NCBI RefSeq assembly: GCF_030272615.1
Contig: NC_081412.1
Span: 668,179,852 to 668,243,851 of the forward strand
Direction: 5' to 3'
Source: Cryptomeria japonica
Lineage: Eukaryota > Streptophyta > Pinopsida > Cupressales > Cupressaceae
Length of the DNA: 64,000 bases
Made by a program: the position numbers and the translations under genes. Positions 36,343-46,506 of the stretch are shown here, in pieces. Each line of letters starts with the position of its first letter. Within the stretch, counting starts at the first letter, position 1. A model generated the notes under the pieces. That model was not told the DNA's origin. It did no database searches and saw only the letters and a list, made by a program, of their open reading frames with translations.

Positions 36343-39300
36343 CTATGTGATTACCAATTGAAATATATCTGCTAAAATGGAGTTTATACTCTCCATGAAC
36401 CTTTTATTATCTCTTATTGCTGCCTCTATTCTTTTAACTATACTGGTGAGATGCTGCAAATGCTCTACCGATGTTTTTTGTCCTTGTACCGATGTCTCAG
36501 ATATATCTTTCCATAGTGATGCTAGATAGTCCAATCTTGGACTCAGTTTTAACCTTAGATGCTTTGCCTTATTTACTATTCTTTCTTTCTCTCTTTCCAA
36601 TTTCAGTAATTCATCCTCAAAATTTGTTATCTTCTGTTCAAAAACTGATAATGTGTCCGATGAGTTGACAAAATTATCTGCAAGTTTATTGATTTCATCT
36701 TGAACCTTGCTCATCTTTTTGTCTATATCTACAGTCAAAAGATTTGTTTTATAGGTGTCTTTATACAGAGTTTTCAACTCTTTCAATGAATTACACAATT
36801 TTGGTAGAAGTGTGTCAAAATCTTTGTTACACTTCTTTATTTCTTCATCAAAGAATTTTTTCTTTTCAACTTCTATTTTACCCTTCAGTGTCTCTTCCTT
36901 TATTTTCTCCATGTTTTCGGTGATATATTTACACAACGTATCAAGTTGTCCTAAAGAATCTTTATTTTCTATATTACAATTAGGAGCAATTACCTTCAAA
37001 ACTGGTATGGTATCATCTATTGCTTTATAAGCTTGTGAGCTGCAGTCTGTTATCTTCTTAATTGAATCTAATAGTACCTCAGTCACATTTGTAGATTTGA
37101 AGCCTGATGATGAACCAACATTCTGAGTACTGCCGGTGGTGGAAGTGACCAAACCTGTATTGACCTCTGGTAGGTCTATTTGTGTTTGCATCTCTTTTAC
37201 CGGTGGTTTTCCTTGTTCACCACTTGCCGGTGGCACTGTTTCCTTCTGATTCTGTTCCTGATTTTGTTGTTCTGGAGCCTTTTACTCTATTTGTTTCAGT
37301 GGTTGTTGCATTTGCTCAGTCTAAGTCTGAGTTTCTACTTTTTTCTCTTTGTCCTTAGCCAATTTCTCCTATGTTTTATCAGTTTGCTCAGCTACCGGTG
37401 GCTCATTAGCCATTTTAGTCTTATCAGTTGTATCTTTGTCAACCACAATGTTGATCTTCTATGCATCAACATTCACAGTATATAAGACTTCAGGATTAGG
37501 ATTACCATCCTCTACATCCATACTTTCAGCTGTCGGTTGATCCTCTGTATTTGTTGTTACCAGTGGAATACTCAAAGAAGGTGGGGGTAAGTTGTCTTTA
37601 ACCTTGATACTAGGTGGTCCACCAACTTTACCTTTACCCTTGTCTCTTTCCTTCTGATAAACTTTTATAGGCTTGGGTTTCTGGTATTCTTCCTGTTTCT
37701 CTTTTTCTACTAGAAAAATATCCCAACCATTTTTTTTTTCTTTTGTTACTTCTTTGACTCTTCCTACCATTAAAGCAATGTGTCAGTGTGCAGTAGAAAT
37801 TACTGACCGGTTGGCTTGAGCAATTAGATCATCAATTTCTTTGGGTGAATTCACGGGATATACAGCAAGTAGTTTTTCTACCTTGATTTTCTTGTCAAGA
37901 TCTACTACTACTTCTCTCCTTGCTTCCAGTCTATTAAATAGTTCACTTGGAATTTCATTTACTATTTCCATCAAAAATTTCTTGTACATATCCATATGCA
38001 ATATAACACTATTTTCAACTTGTTCTTTTTCATCAATTGTTAAAGTGTCATATATTTTCTCTATATTCTTCAATTTTCCTTCCTCTGTAATTTCATTCAA
38101 TAATATATCAAGAGGGGCCAAGTCCTTGTTTGTCCTCTTCTTCCTTTTGGGTGTCAGTTTCTTCTTTGGTGTAGCCTTTCTTACCGGAGATCTCACTACT
38201 TGTTGTTTTTGTCTTGTCCTCCTAGGTGAGGGTGTGGTTGCTAGTGAGGGATCTCTTTTTCTTACAACTCTTTTGAAAGTTACAGGCATGTCATTTTCAG
38301 AAGAAGTACCTGCCAGTGATAGGTGAGTTTTAGACTATAATGCTACTAACTCTTCCTCTATGAGACTAGTTAGTTTTAACACATCTTCTTTGATGGCCTG
38401 TGCTTGTTTAGAACCTTTTCTTATACCTTCATCTTTTTCATTCTTTTCTTAGACTGTATTTCACTTTCAATTGATTCAGCATTGCCAAAAATTTCTTCCT
38501 CAGGTTCTTTGGGGGCTTTCAAAAGTGCTTTAGCATATGTTTCAATTATATGATCATCTATTTCATATCCCATCTCTATCACCCAAACTATCCTAGGGAC
38601 GAATGCTTCCATCTAGATCTCATCTTTCTTGATTACAAAGCATATTTCATCTTTGTATTTGTCGACAATCTTTTGTGATAACCTGATTCTTTTCTTCATT
38701 TTGACCTTTAGTGCTTGGAAGAAGTCATGAATATTGTTTTCCCTATTATCACCCATGTTATTGAATAGTTCAGACAACTGTTTCCCTACTGGTATATCAA
38801 ATCCAAACTCTTTATAGCCTATACTGGGAGCTTGTTTGGTTATATGTAGCATTAGGCATACTAATAGATTTCCAAATTTGAAGGTTCCTTTCTTATCCTT
38901 CTTAATCTTTCCAAGGTTGTCAATTAATTCATCCTTTAACCACTCACATATATCAATCTTTGCATTATCCATTACCATATCATAAGCACTCTTAATGCAT
39001 AAACTTGAAACTAAATTAAGTCTATTTGCATGAGTAGCTTTATACCCTAATATCATGCTGATAAATCTCACATTAATGTCTATCACATCATTGACTCTTA
39101 AGGATCTTTTATCGGATGTGGCACTAGTTAGCTTAGTAACTAGGTCATTGGATACCTTCTTAGTTTTGTCAGGTCTTTTACCAGTTGAGGGTAACCCTGT
39201 CACAACTTTGACAGCTTCCTTGGTGATTTTGTGGATTTTATCTAGCCAGAAAAACTCTCCATGCACCCTGCTTAGAACTATCTAATGACATCAGTGGGAA

Positions 39301-39619
39301 ATTCAGGAATGCTAAGGATCTCTGTAAATCCTAGGGTTTCAATGATCTTGTGTTCATCTTTTATATTGCCGGATTCATCACATATCACTGAATTAAACAT
39401 TGTCTTAATCTCTTCATCTCCTAATTCCTTAATGTTACAGTGAATGTAAATTCTTGGATCTTCAACATAAACAAATCCCTTAGGAATTTGAGAAAAAGCA
39501 CCTATAGCATCATCTTTCTTTGCTACTTTGGGAATTAGTTCAAATACAGGCTTAGGTGTTTTTATAACTTCTACAACAGTAGGGTTTGCTATGTATTCAA
39601 GTGCAGAGGTGGATGCCAT
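36343..39619 (-). pseudogene. Element B ORF2: homologue of element A ORF2 (broken)
   Basis: The start is the ATG at 39617-39619 (MASTSALEYIANP), aligned with MASSSAPEFIANP in A; a longer upstream frame is not conserved. Blocks run 39619-39278, 39266-38613, 38612-38421, then 38289-37783, 37770-37459 and 37236-36343 in one frame. Damage: frameshift near 39270, TAG at 38613 replacing the Trp seen in A (DEIWMEA), frameshift near 38430 and several stops in the acidic region. Domain order equals that of A: N-terminal globular region, basic region, ITEEGKLKNI domain, KDRDKGKGKV-like patch, acidic low-complexity, coiled coil. Conservation is higher in the N-terminal and ITEEGKLKNI domains than in the linkers, suggesting past constraint. 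Confidence 0.7.
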
Positions 39620-39764
39620 GATAAAATACCTTTTACTGCCTTTAGGATGGATGATTGCTTGGAGTGTTCTTGCTTCTTGCTTGGAATGCCTTCGCTCTGG
39701 AGATTTTTTGTTCTCTTCAGGTGTTTGAATTCGCAGTGAAGTGAAATGGAGCCAAAACCACAAA

Positions 39765-39770
39765 TTTATA
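39765..39770 (-). promoter_or_regulatory. Internal TATA box before ORF2, element B
   Basis: Minus strand TCTATAAATTTG followed by GTGGTTTTGGCTCC, 146 bases from the ORF2 ATG. The position equals that in element A. Confidence 0.65.
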
Positions 39771-39944
39771 GACTTTACTTCGCCATCTACCACATTTAAT
39801 GTATCCCGGTTAAGTAATCACTTAACATATCTACCGATACATAGGTATCTCTCAACTTCTCATCTTTAACTGAGGGAATAATAGCACATGTGTCATTAGA
39901 TTGCCATACCCTCAAATAAAATTTCTTCAATTTGATGAAGAACT

Positions 39945-40065
39945 TCCTGTCGGTGGAGTACTGCTCTGTCCTGCCGGTGGAGTAATACTTTGTCCTGTTG
40001 GTGGAGTAATACTCTGTTCTATCAGTGGGGTGTTGATTGGTTCTACCAGTGGAGGAGTATTCCCA
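39945..40065 (-). repeat. Short Pro/Thr-coding repeat, element B
   Basis: Four imperfect 27-bp units encoding SITPPTGQ-like peptides just after the present ORF1 stop. Element A keeps about one unit (NTPPLGEQSITP, about 11240-11290). ORF1 probably once read through here. Confidence 0.55.
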
Positions 40066-40088
40066 ACATTTAGATCTACTTTTCTAAT

Positions 40089-41108
40089 CTATTTTTTTGA
40101 GAATTCTTTTTTTACCTCTTCGACTTTTTCTTTCCCTTTCAAGCTAGTACTTTTGTTGTCTGCCGGTGGTCCTTTACTTCTGCAGAATTTTGCAATATGC
40201 CCAATCTTGTTACAAGCATAAAAAGTCACATTATTTTTCTGAATAGCCTTTCCATAACCTATGCCAGTTTGTGTTCTACACTGATTAGATAAGTGCCCAA
40301 ATCTTCCACAAACATAACATCTTACATTCATTCTGCAATTTTTAGAGTTATGACCAATTTTATTGCATTTTGAACATTGACCGGTGGGTGTATTGGTGTT
40401 TTGATAACTTCTAGATCTACATTGATTTTCTCTATACCCATACTTATTATAGCTAAAGCATTTTCCATTGAATTTATAAGCATTTGGTTGTCTTACTGGT
40501 TTGCTGTGATCCTGAGTATTTGCAGTACCAGAGCTTTCACCAACTTCAAAACCTAAACCATTATTGTCACCATTTGGTTTCTGATTCTTTATCATGTCAT
40601 TAAGTTCCTCTGAGCTTTTCTTGAATTTTTCTTTGTGTTGATTTGCAGCAGCCAATTCCCTTTTCAAGATTTCTTTCTGTCTCATGAGTTCATTTGAGTC
40701 ATTTTGTACATGTAACAGATCTATTTTTAACAAGTCATTTTCATAACCAAGTCTTGTATTTGTATTTTCAGCATCATTCAATCTTCTAGTCAATTCCTCT
40801 TCATTCTTTTTCCTTTCTTCAATTTCTTTGCAAAATCTCATAGTCATATCCTGCATCTCATTCTGTGTTGCCATGTTTTCTTGCTTCAGCTCGCTTATTG
40901 TATTTTCAACGGTTTCTTTTTCATCATTATCACTCTGCATCTTTTCACAAAGTTCTCTTCTCTTATTCCTTGCAATGGTAAAATTCTCTTGAAATGCTTG
41001 AATGATATCCTGAGCTGCCTTTAGATCATCTTCAAGTTTGATGTTTTTCAATTTTTCTATATCATAGTCTGAGAGAGCTGCTTCAAGTTGCTTCATCAGA
41101 TTTTCCAT
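40089..41108 (-). pseudogene. Element B ORF1: coiled-coil/CCHC protein
   Basis: An open frame with 339 residues from the ATG at 41106-41108 (MENLMKQLEAALSDYD); an upstream ATG at 41135 is not shared with A. About 200 residues of Glu/Lys/Asn heptads are followed by four knuckles: CFSYNKYGYRENQC (Cys and His lost), CSKCNKIGHNSKNC, CYVCGRFGHLSNQC and FYACNKIGHIAKFC (first Cys lost). Two intact knuckles remain. The reading frame is uninterrupted, unlike in A. It may be nucleic-acid-binding and probably Gag-like, with no visible capsid domain or pol fusion. Confidence 0.8.
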
Positions 41109-41162
41109 TTCTACCAATGTCAAGATCTTCCTCAAGTTGTTAGGCTTCTAAAAATTGAGGAC

Positions 41163-41178
41163 CAGGCTCTAATACCAA
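41163..41178 (-). other. Primer-binding site of element B
   Basis: Minus strand TGGTATTAGAGCCTGG, one change from the canonical initiator tRNA-Met site. Confidence 0.85.
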
Positions 41179-41179
41179 T

Positions 41180-41967
41180 TGTTAGGATTCCCATAGATAC
41201 TGAGAGGGGGAGGTGAATCAGTATCTGACCGGTAGATAGAATTTCTTAACTTAAAACATGCAGAACATATTATAACAGTGTACCAGTATGCAAGAATTAA
41301 TGAAATAAATAGAAATAAGAACATCCACATAAAAAGCACACCATAAAACAAATATTTAACAAGGAAACCTGGTGTGGGAAAAACCTTGGTGGGATTTGTG
41401 ACCCATAATATTTAATCACTGGCCAATAAGAGAATATTACTTACAATAGGGGCTTGCACATGCAGGAAGGCCACTTGCCTAGAGCTCACTACTCAAAATG
41501 GGAAGTCTCACTGACTTACAATGTGGATTATACAAATCCAATAATCTGTACTGCTTTACAATAGCATCTTTAATGCCAGATTCAGTACCAGTTTCTGCTT
41601 TGTTCTTTACATATACCCTTAACCTATTTTTCGCATAATAGGTTTGCCTTAATTCGCCTCCTTCTTCATTACATAATGTTCTACAATGACGTCTTATATA
41701 TACAAGTCATCTACAAATGATATCAAGTCGGCTTACAAAGTTTTTACAATAATAATCAAAATATAATATAACAAAAATCCTGTCGGCCTTTTGTGCCGGT
41801 ATGCTTCTTTTCTCTGTGCTAGTGTCGGTGTCCTAAGTGCTGGTGTAGAGTGTGATCTGCTGATGTCAGTGTACTACCTTGCCAGTGCCATAGGATTGTA
41901 AGGTTGCCATCAATGACAAAACCTTCAATCACCTTCAATGTCTCATTGGAGTGTGCATATGCCAACA
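41180..41967 (-). repeat. 5' LTR of element B
   Basis: TGTTAGGATTCCC ... GCCAACA, 788 bp. Confidence 0.9.
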
Positions 41968-41972
41968 CCTGA

Positions 41973-42368
41973 CCATTTTCCTGAGGATGGTATGAAGTAG
42001 ACTTTCTGTGTCTGATATTATATTCATTAACTAATGTTGCAATTAATGTGGAAGTAAATTGTGGTCCTTCATTTGAAACAATCTCTCTTGGTACTCCATG
42101 TTTGGTAAATATTTCTTCATAGATAAATTCAGCTACCTTATTATCTCTTTCATGCGTCATTGCTCGTGCTTCCACCCATTTTGTAACATAATCAGTGCAT
42201 ACTAGAATATAGGATTTGCCATTGGAAGGAAGATCAATTGGTCCAAAAAAATCCAATCCCCATTTGTCAAATGGAGCAACCAATATTTGGGGATACAATG
42301 GCATTTCATCAAATCTAGTGGGCCTACCAATTCATTGGCATCTATCACATTTTCTAGTATATTGAGTT
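41973..42368 (-). pseudogene. Integrase catalytic core, element III
   Basis: Reading right to left: YTRKCDRCQ (second half of the HHCC finger; the following Trp is a TGA stop), then MPLYPQILVAPFDKWGLDFFGP, YILVCTDYVTKWVEAR, GVPREIVSNEGPQFTS and YHPQENGQ. The DDE triad shows D (WGLDF) and E (PQENGQ); the second position reads SNEG where SDxG/TDxG is normal, so that Asp has been lost. Element B interrupts directly after ENGQ. Confidence 0.85.
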
Positions 42369-42373
42369 GCATC

Positions 42374-43493
42374 TGTTGGTATTATGGATGTGTTGCATTA
42401 GTTTTGTCATTGATTTCAAAAAATTATCCTTCTGGAGATCTACATTGTTGGTTTGGCACTATGGTTATATTGGTTTACTGATGAACCAACACATTGTGTT
42501 CACCGACAAGGTCAGTGACTTATGCATAGTCACTAGTATATGCTCACCGACAGGTTATATAATTCACCGACACTGATGATGATTTGTTATCATCTTGAGA
42601 TCACTTGATTATGTCTAAGACATGGTTTGGATACTTGGTTTTGGTGTTTTGGTTATTGGTCTAATTGGGTTGACATATTTGTTGTTACTGACAGGTTGGT
42701 CTAGGTTATGGACCGGTATATGTTATCTATTCTAGATCAGCACAACATGTTATGAAGATGATTTATTGATTGGATATTGTTGTAAATTTATCAAGCCGAC
42801 ATGTTGTATCGCATCATGACTTATTTGTAATTGATTTAATTGTAATATTCTTAGTGAACCGACCTACACATTTGGTCTTCAATTTTGTATATATGTAAGA
42901 TCTCATTTGTGAGATGGAGTATGGCATTATGGTATGATGGTAATGTGGTATTGAGGTATTATATGAGTAGATTATAGAGTGAATCAATCAGACATAATTT
43001 GAAGGTTCAAGGAAGGTTTGAAGGTGTTTATCAACGCTTAACCAGTACTGAATCTAGCATTGGAGATGCTATTTTGAGTAGTGCATTATTCTAGGATTTA
43101 ACCATCCTACTGTAATCATTGCGACTCCCATTTGAGCAGTGTGCTCTAAGTGGTTGGCCTTTTTGCATGTGCAGATCCCATTTGTATACACATGCTATCT
43201 ACAATAGTATCATCTGATTGTGGGTAAGGTTTCCCACCTTGGTTTTTCCCCTTATAGGGTTTCCACGTCAAAATATTTGCGTTATGTGTTGTGGATGTTG
43301 TTTCTCTTTCTATTTCATACATTAAGTTTCACCGGTATTGTTAATAACTGCTAATCTGTTAGCCGACATTAAGTTTGGTTTACCGGTATTAAGTATTAAG
43401 TTTGATTAAGTTATAATTTGGTTGAAATTCATTGACAACTGATTCACCCCCCCCCCCCCCCCTCTCTCTCAGTTGTCCTTCCGGTTCCTTACA
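42374..43493 (+). repeat. Solo LTR S (Copia-like, plus orientation)
   Basis: TGTTGGTATTATGG ... GGTTCCTTACA, 1,120 bp, flanked by GCATC and ACATC (one mismatch). Removing it rejoins integrase codons of element III (TLH then DATQ). It ends with the GATTCACCCCCC..CTCTCTCAG block common to the Copia-type LTRs here. It has no interior and no second LTR, so it is a solo LTR left by recombination. Confidence 0.8.
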
Positions 43494-43498
43494 ACATC

Positions 43499-44061
43499 TT
43501 AATGCAAAGTTGGCCAATAATACCTTGTGTTAAGGATTTTAAGTGTTGTTTTTTTAGCAGCAAAATATCCTCCACATGACTCATCATCACATGCATGAAG
43601 AATATCATACATTTCATCATCTCTGACATGCCTTCTCAATACTTGGTCAGGTCCAGTATAAAATAAACAATCAACAATCCAAGAGAAATTAAAGCTTTTC
43701 TCAACTAGCAACCTTCTTTCTTTAGGAGAAAAATGAGAAGGCATCTTATTGGCGGCCACATAATCTGCAATATCAGCATACTAGGGAGTGTGAGATTTTA
43801 TCAAGAACAAATGTCCATCTGGGAAAGCATCATCTATAGCTTTAGGAGTATCCTACAATTGAAGCATTGAAAGATAATTTGCAACTACATTAGCTTTACC
43901 TAGTTTATCAACAATTATAATATCGAATTCCTGCATCAATAGTAACCATTGAGCCAATCTTCCTATGATTGAATGCTTGTTTATGAGATAACTAATTGTT
44001 GTATGATCAATATGCACATATATTTTATATTTTGTGATATAATGCCTGAATTTGTTAAGTG
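43499..44061 (-). pseudogene. RNase H end and integrase zinc-finger part, element III
   Basis: From the element II insertion point leftwards: YALNKFRHYITKYKIYVHID, TISYLINKHSIIGRLAQWLL, QEFDIIIVDKLGK and VVANYLSMLQL, the C-terminal RNase H and connection. Then VLRRHVRDDEMYDIL, CDDESCGGYFAAKKT and TRYYWPTLH, the first half of the integrase HHCC finger (the second His region reads GGYFA instead of GGHFA). Stops separate the blocks. Confidence 0.85.
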
Positions 44062-44066
44062 CATAT

Positions 44067-45440
44067 TGATGCCCTCCTAAATGGCACAATGTTAGTTTAA
44101 GATCGATCCACACAAAACACTCAAGATGTTAGAGTTAATCAATCAAAAACCAAACATATGAAGGCATTCCAAAAGAGATACTAAAAGAGACATGCTAAAT
44201 ATATCTAATAAATAGAACAAATGATCATGAGACATCTCCAACTGCCTCTTAGCATGGCCTTAGCTTCTTCTCCCTTGTTCCTCTCCTCTCCAAGTTCCAA
44301 AATAGTGTAGCTCTCAGCAGCTTTTTGCACTATGGATGCTTATGGAGGATTGAGATTTGTAGAATAGCTCCAAACATGAAATGAAAAGCTATTTTTAATG
44401 CTAAAATAATTGATTTTACCAAAAAGACAATATTTAGTTATGTTATGCTAAATGCTCTCTAAAATGGCTATAGTCTAAATGCTTACAAGTTTTCAGGATC
44501 TGGATTATGAAGGAATGGGCTCTATTTATAGGAAAAATGGAGCAATGGATGGTTGAGATTGAGTAATCTCAACAAGGGTCAGGATTGAATGATTTCAAAT
44601 CCATGTGAGGGCTTTCAACCCAATCCCAGGATGACAAGTGTCAATGTGAGATAGGTTGAGAGGAGAGGGAATAAGCTTTAAATGCCTAACATGACTTTGG
44701 GATTTTGAGTCAAGGTTGGTTGAATGAATAAACTCTTTATTCAAAGAATAAAGCTTTTATCCAATAGAAAACTCTTGTGCAAATGTGAAATGGATGAATA
44801 TGGTCAAACAATAAATGTTTGGGGAGACAAGTTTGCAATAACCATAAATGGTTATGTAAGAGCCATAAATGGTCATGTAAGAGCCATTAGTGGTCTTGGA
44901 AGACTTTGGGGGTTAATTTGTTGAACACACAAAGCATTAAATGCTTTTCAAAGACTTTGGAGTCTTTGAGAAGTGACTCCATTTTGCTTAGGAATGTGAC
45001 AATAATTAGGGGATGGATTAAATTTATTAGGAAGGGGTTAGAAGAATCTAGAAGGGGATTAGATTTTGCAAGTGGATTTGGTGGGTGAGGGAAAATAGGA
45101 TTTTATTTAGAATAAAAATTCATTTATTCAAATAAATGTGCAAGTTGCATTTGTAGGAAAATGCAAGTGGGGGGGTTTTAAAATGATTTAAATAAATGTT
45201 AATTTATTTAAAAGAGGGAAAGGGGGATTTAATTAAATAAATAGATTTATTTATTTAATTGATTGGAATTGGATTTAATGAATTAATTAAAATAAATTGA
45301 ATAATTTATTTAATTAATAGAAGAATGTTTGGGGATGAATTAATTAAATATTAATTTAATTAACTGGTGGCTAGTGGATTTTTAATCAAATAAATAGCAA
45401 ATATTCATTTAATTAAAATGGACAAATTTGTGTGACTACA
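44067..45440 (-). repeat. 3' LTR of element II
   Basis: TGATGCCCTCC ... TGTGACTACA. The last 350 bases (U3 side in sense) are AT-rich with many TTAATTAAAT-type palindromes. No genuine ORF. Confidence 0.95.
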
Positions 45441-45453
45441 TTTGCCCCTCTTT
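45441..45453 (-). other. Polypurine tract of element II
   Basis: Minus strand AAAGAGGGGCAAA directly before the LTR. Confidence 0.85.
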
Positions 45454-45485
45454 GAGATGGTGCGGTTTATCGCATCGTTTCAAAG
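45450..45485 (+). other. Hairpin 1 next to PPT, element II
   Basis: CTTTGAGATGGTGCG, loop GTTTAT, CGCATCGTTTCAAAG: a 15-bp stem, fully paired in plus-strand RNA if three G-U pairs are allowed. In the minus (sense) RNA the same three positions are A-C mismatches. Confidence 0.75.
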
Positions 45486-45547
45486 AAAGAAAAATAGGTG
45501 TGAAGAAATGCCCCATAAAATGTAAATTTAATGGGTGGTATGCCCCC

Positions 45548-45593
45548 TCGAGAGATGGGCCGAAAATTTTTGAAAAATCGGGCGATCTCTCGA
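45548..45593 (+). other. Hairpin 2 downstream of PPT, element II
   Basis: TCGAGAGATGGGCC and GGGCGATCTCTCGA flank an 18-base loop; 12 of 14 positions pair. Preceded by TATGCCCCC. Counterpart of 14246-14291. Confidence 0.65.
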
Positions 45594-45749
45594 AAAAGAA
45601 TGAAAATTGGCAGGGTGGTAGAAGAGAAGAAGTTAGGGATACTGGTGGAAAATAGAAGAAATCGGGGGAAATATGGAGAAATGGGGGGCTCAGGAAGTTC
45701 ACGGGGACCACGGCGATGAGTAGGGCGAAGTTACGGTGACGGCAAGGGG

Positions 45750-45757
45750 TATAAATG
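45750..45757 (+). promoter_or_regulatory. TATA box for antisense PMD gene
   Basis: TATAAATG in the context AAGGGGTATAAATGGGG on the plus strand, about 750 bases before the PMD reading frame and pointing toward it. Transcription would begin near 45785, and the leader would contain the AGCGCT array. Confidence 0.5.
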
Positions 45758-46003
45758 GGGTGAAAGGGGTGAAAACAGGATCATTTGTGACCGCGACCAG
45801 TTGAAAACGAGAGCTCTGACAGTGACATTTGGAGGAGCAAGGAGGAGCGATGATGCCGTTTCCGATCACCGAGCACTGATTTGAGCGAGTGCGACGATTC
45901 CAGCGCCCAGCCGACTATGGACCAGCGGTACGCAAATGCGAAAACTTTCTTTTCATGCATTTTTAGTATGTTTTTAGCTGAGTCCAATTCAAGTCGGAGC
46001 AAT

Positions 46004-46310
46004 AGCGCTGGAACTAGGTTTTTAGCGCTTTTGCTCCATGAATTAGCGCTATTGTGCCGCAATAGCGCCTTTGTATGCTAGTTTTAGCGCTTTTGCATGT
46101 ATTTAGCGCTTTTGTAGGCAAGTTTTAGCGCTTTTGATAAATTAGCACTATTACAGGGTTAATTGAGCGCTATTGATGTGTAATAGCGCTATTGTATAGT
46201 GTTTTTAGCGCTTTTGGTTTTTTAGCGCTATTGTATGGCAGTTTGAACGCTATTGATGTGGTTGTAGCGCTATTGTGTATATTTAGCGCTATTGTAGATA
46301 AAATAGCGCT
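46004..46310. repeat. AGCGCT array, 3' side of element II
   Basis: Thirteen copies of AGCGCT in about 300 bases plus near-variants (AGCGCC, AGCACT, AACGCT), mostly as TTAGCGCTTTTG or TTAGCGCTATTG. Spacing is irregular (about 15-30 bases). The array lies between the TATA box and the PMD ORF. The counterpart in opposite orientation is at 61009-61254. Confidence 0.9.
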
Positions 46311-46506
46311 TTTGACTTAGGATAACGAGATGCCCCAGTTTCGGACAAAATAAATCTCCTGATATCTAACGATTGATGGATGGGGAGGTGAAGTGGGAGT
46401 TGTTTTGAACCATAGCAGCCCGATGAGACTTAGGTCATGTGTTAGGATAAATGCCTGTTGAAGTCTAGGTGGCCATGATTGCTTACCTGTTGAGACCCAA
46501 AGATAC

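Larger units (their letters stand above)
35369..41967 (-). mobile_element. Element B: second copy of the A family, intact structure
   Basis: A 6.6-kb element with the same plan as A: right LTR, iMet PBS, ORF1, internal TATA, ORF2, PPT cluster, left LTR. The target duplication is CCTGA on the right and TCTGA on the left (one C-to-T change). Removing the element restores the integrase codons ENGQ|VEVTNRD of element III. LTRs diverge about 5% over the first 350 bases by hand. Confidence 0.9.

Noticed and set aside
44906-45088. Duplicated 60-residue ORF (44906-45088 and 62215-62397)
   Set aside because: Same position in both LTRs of element II; no domain and no coding bias.
45428-45711. ORFs over the PPT-proximal region of element II on both strands
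   Set aside because: No conservation with element I at protein level while the hairpin structure is conserved; structural, not coding, signal.
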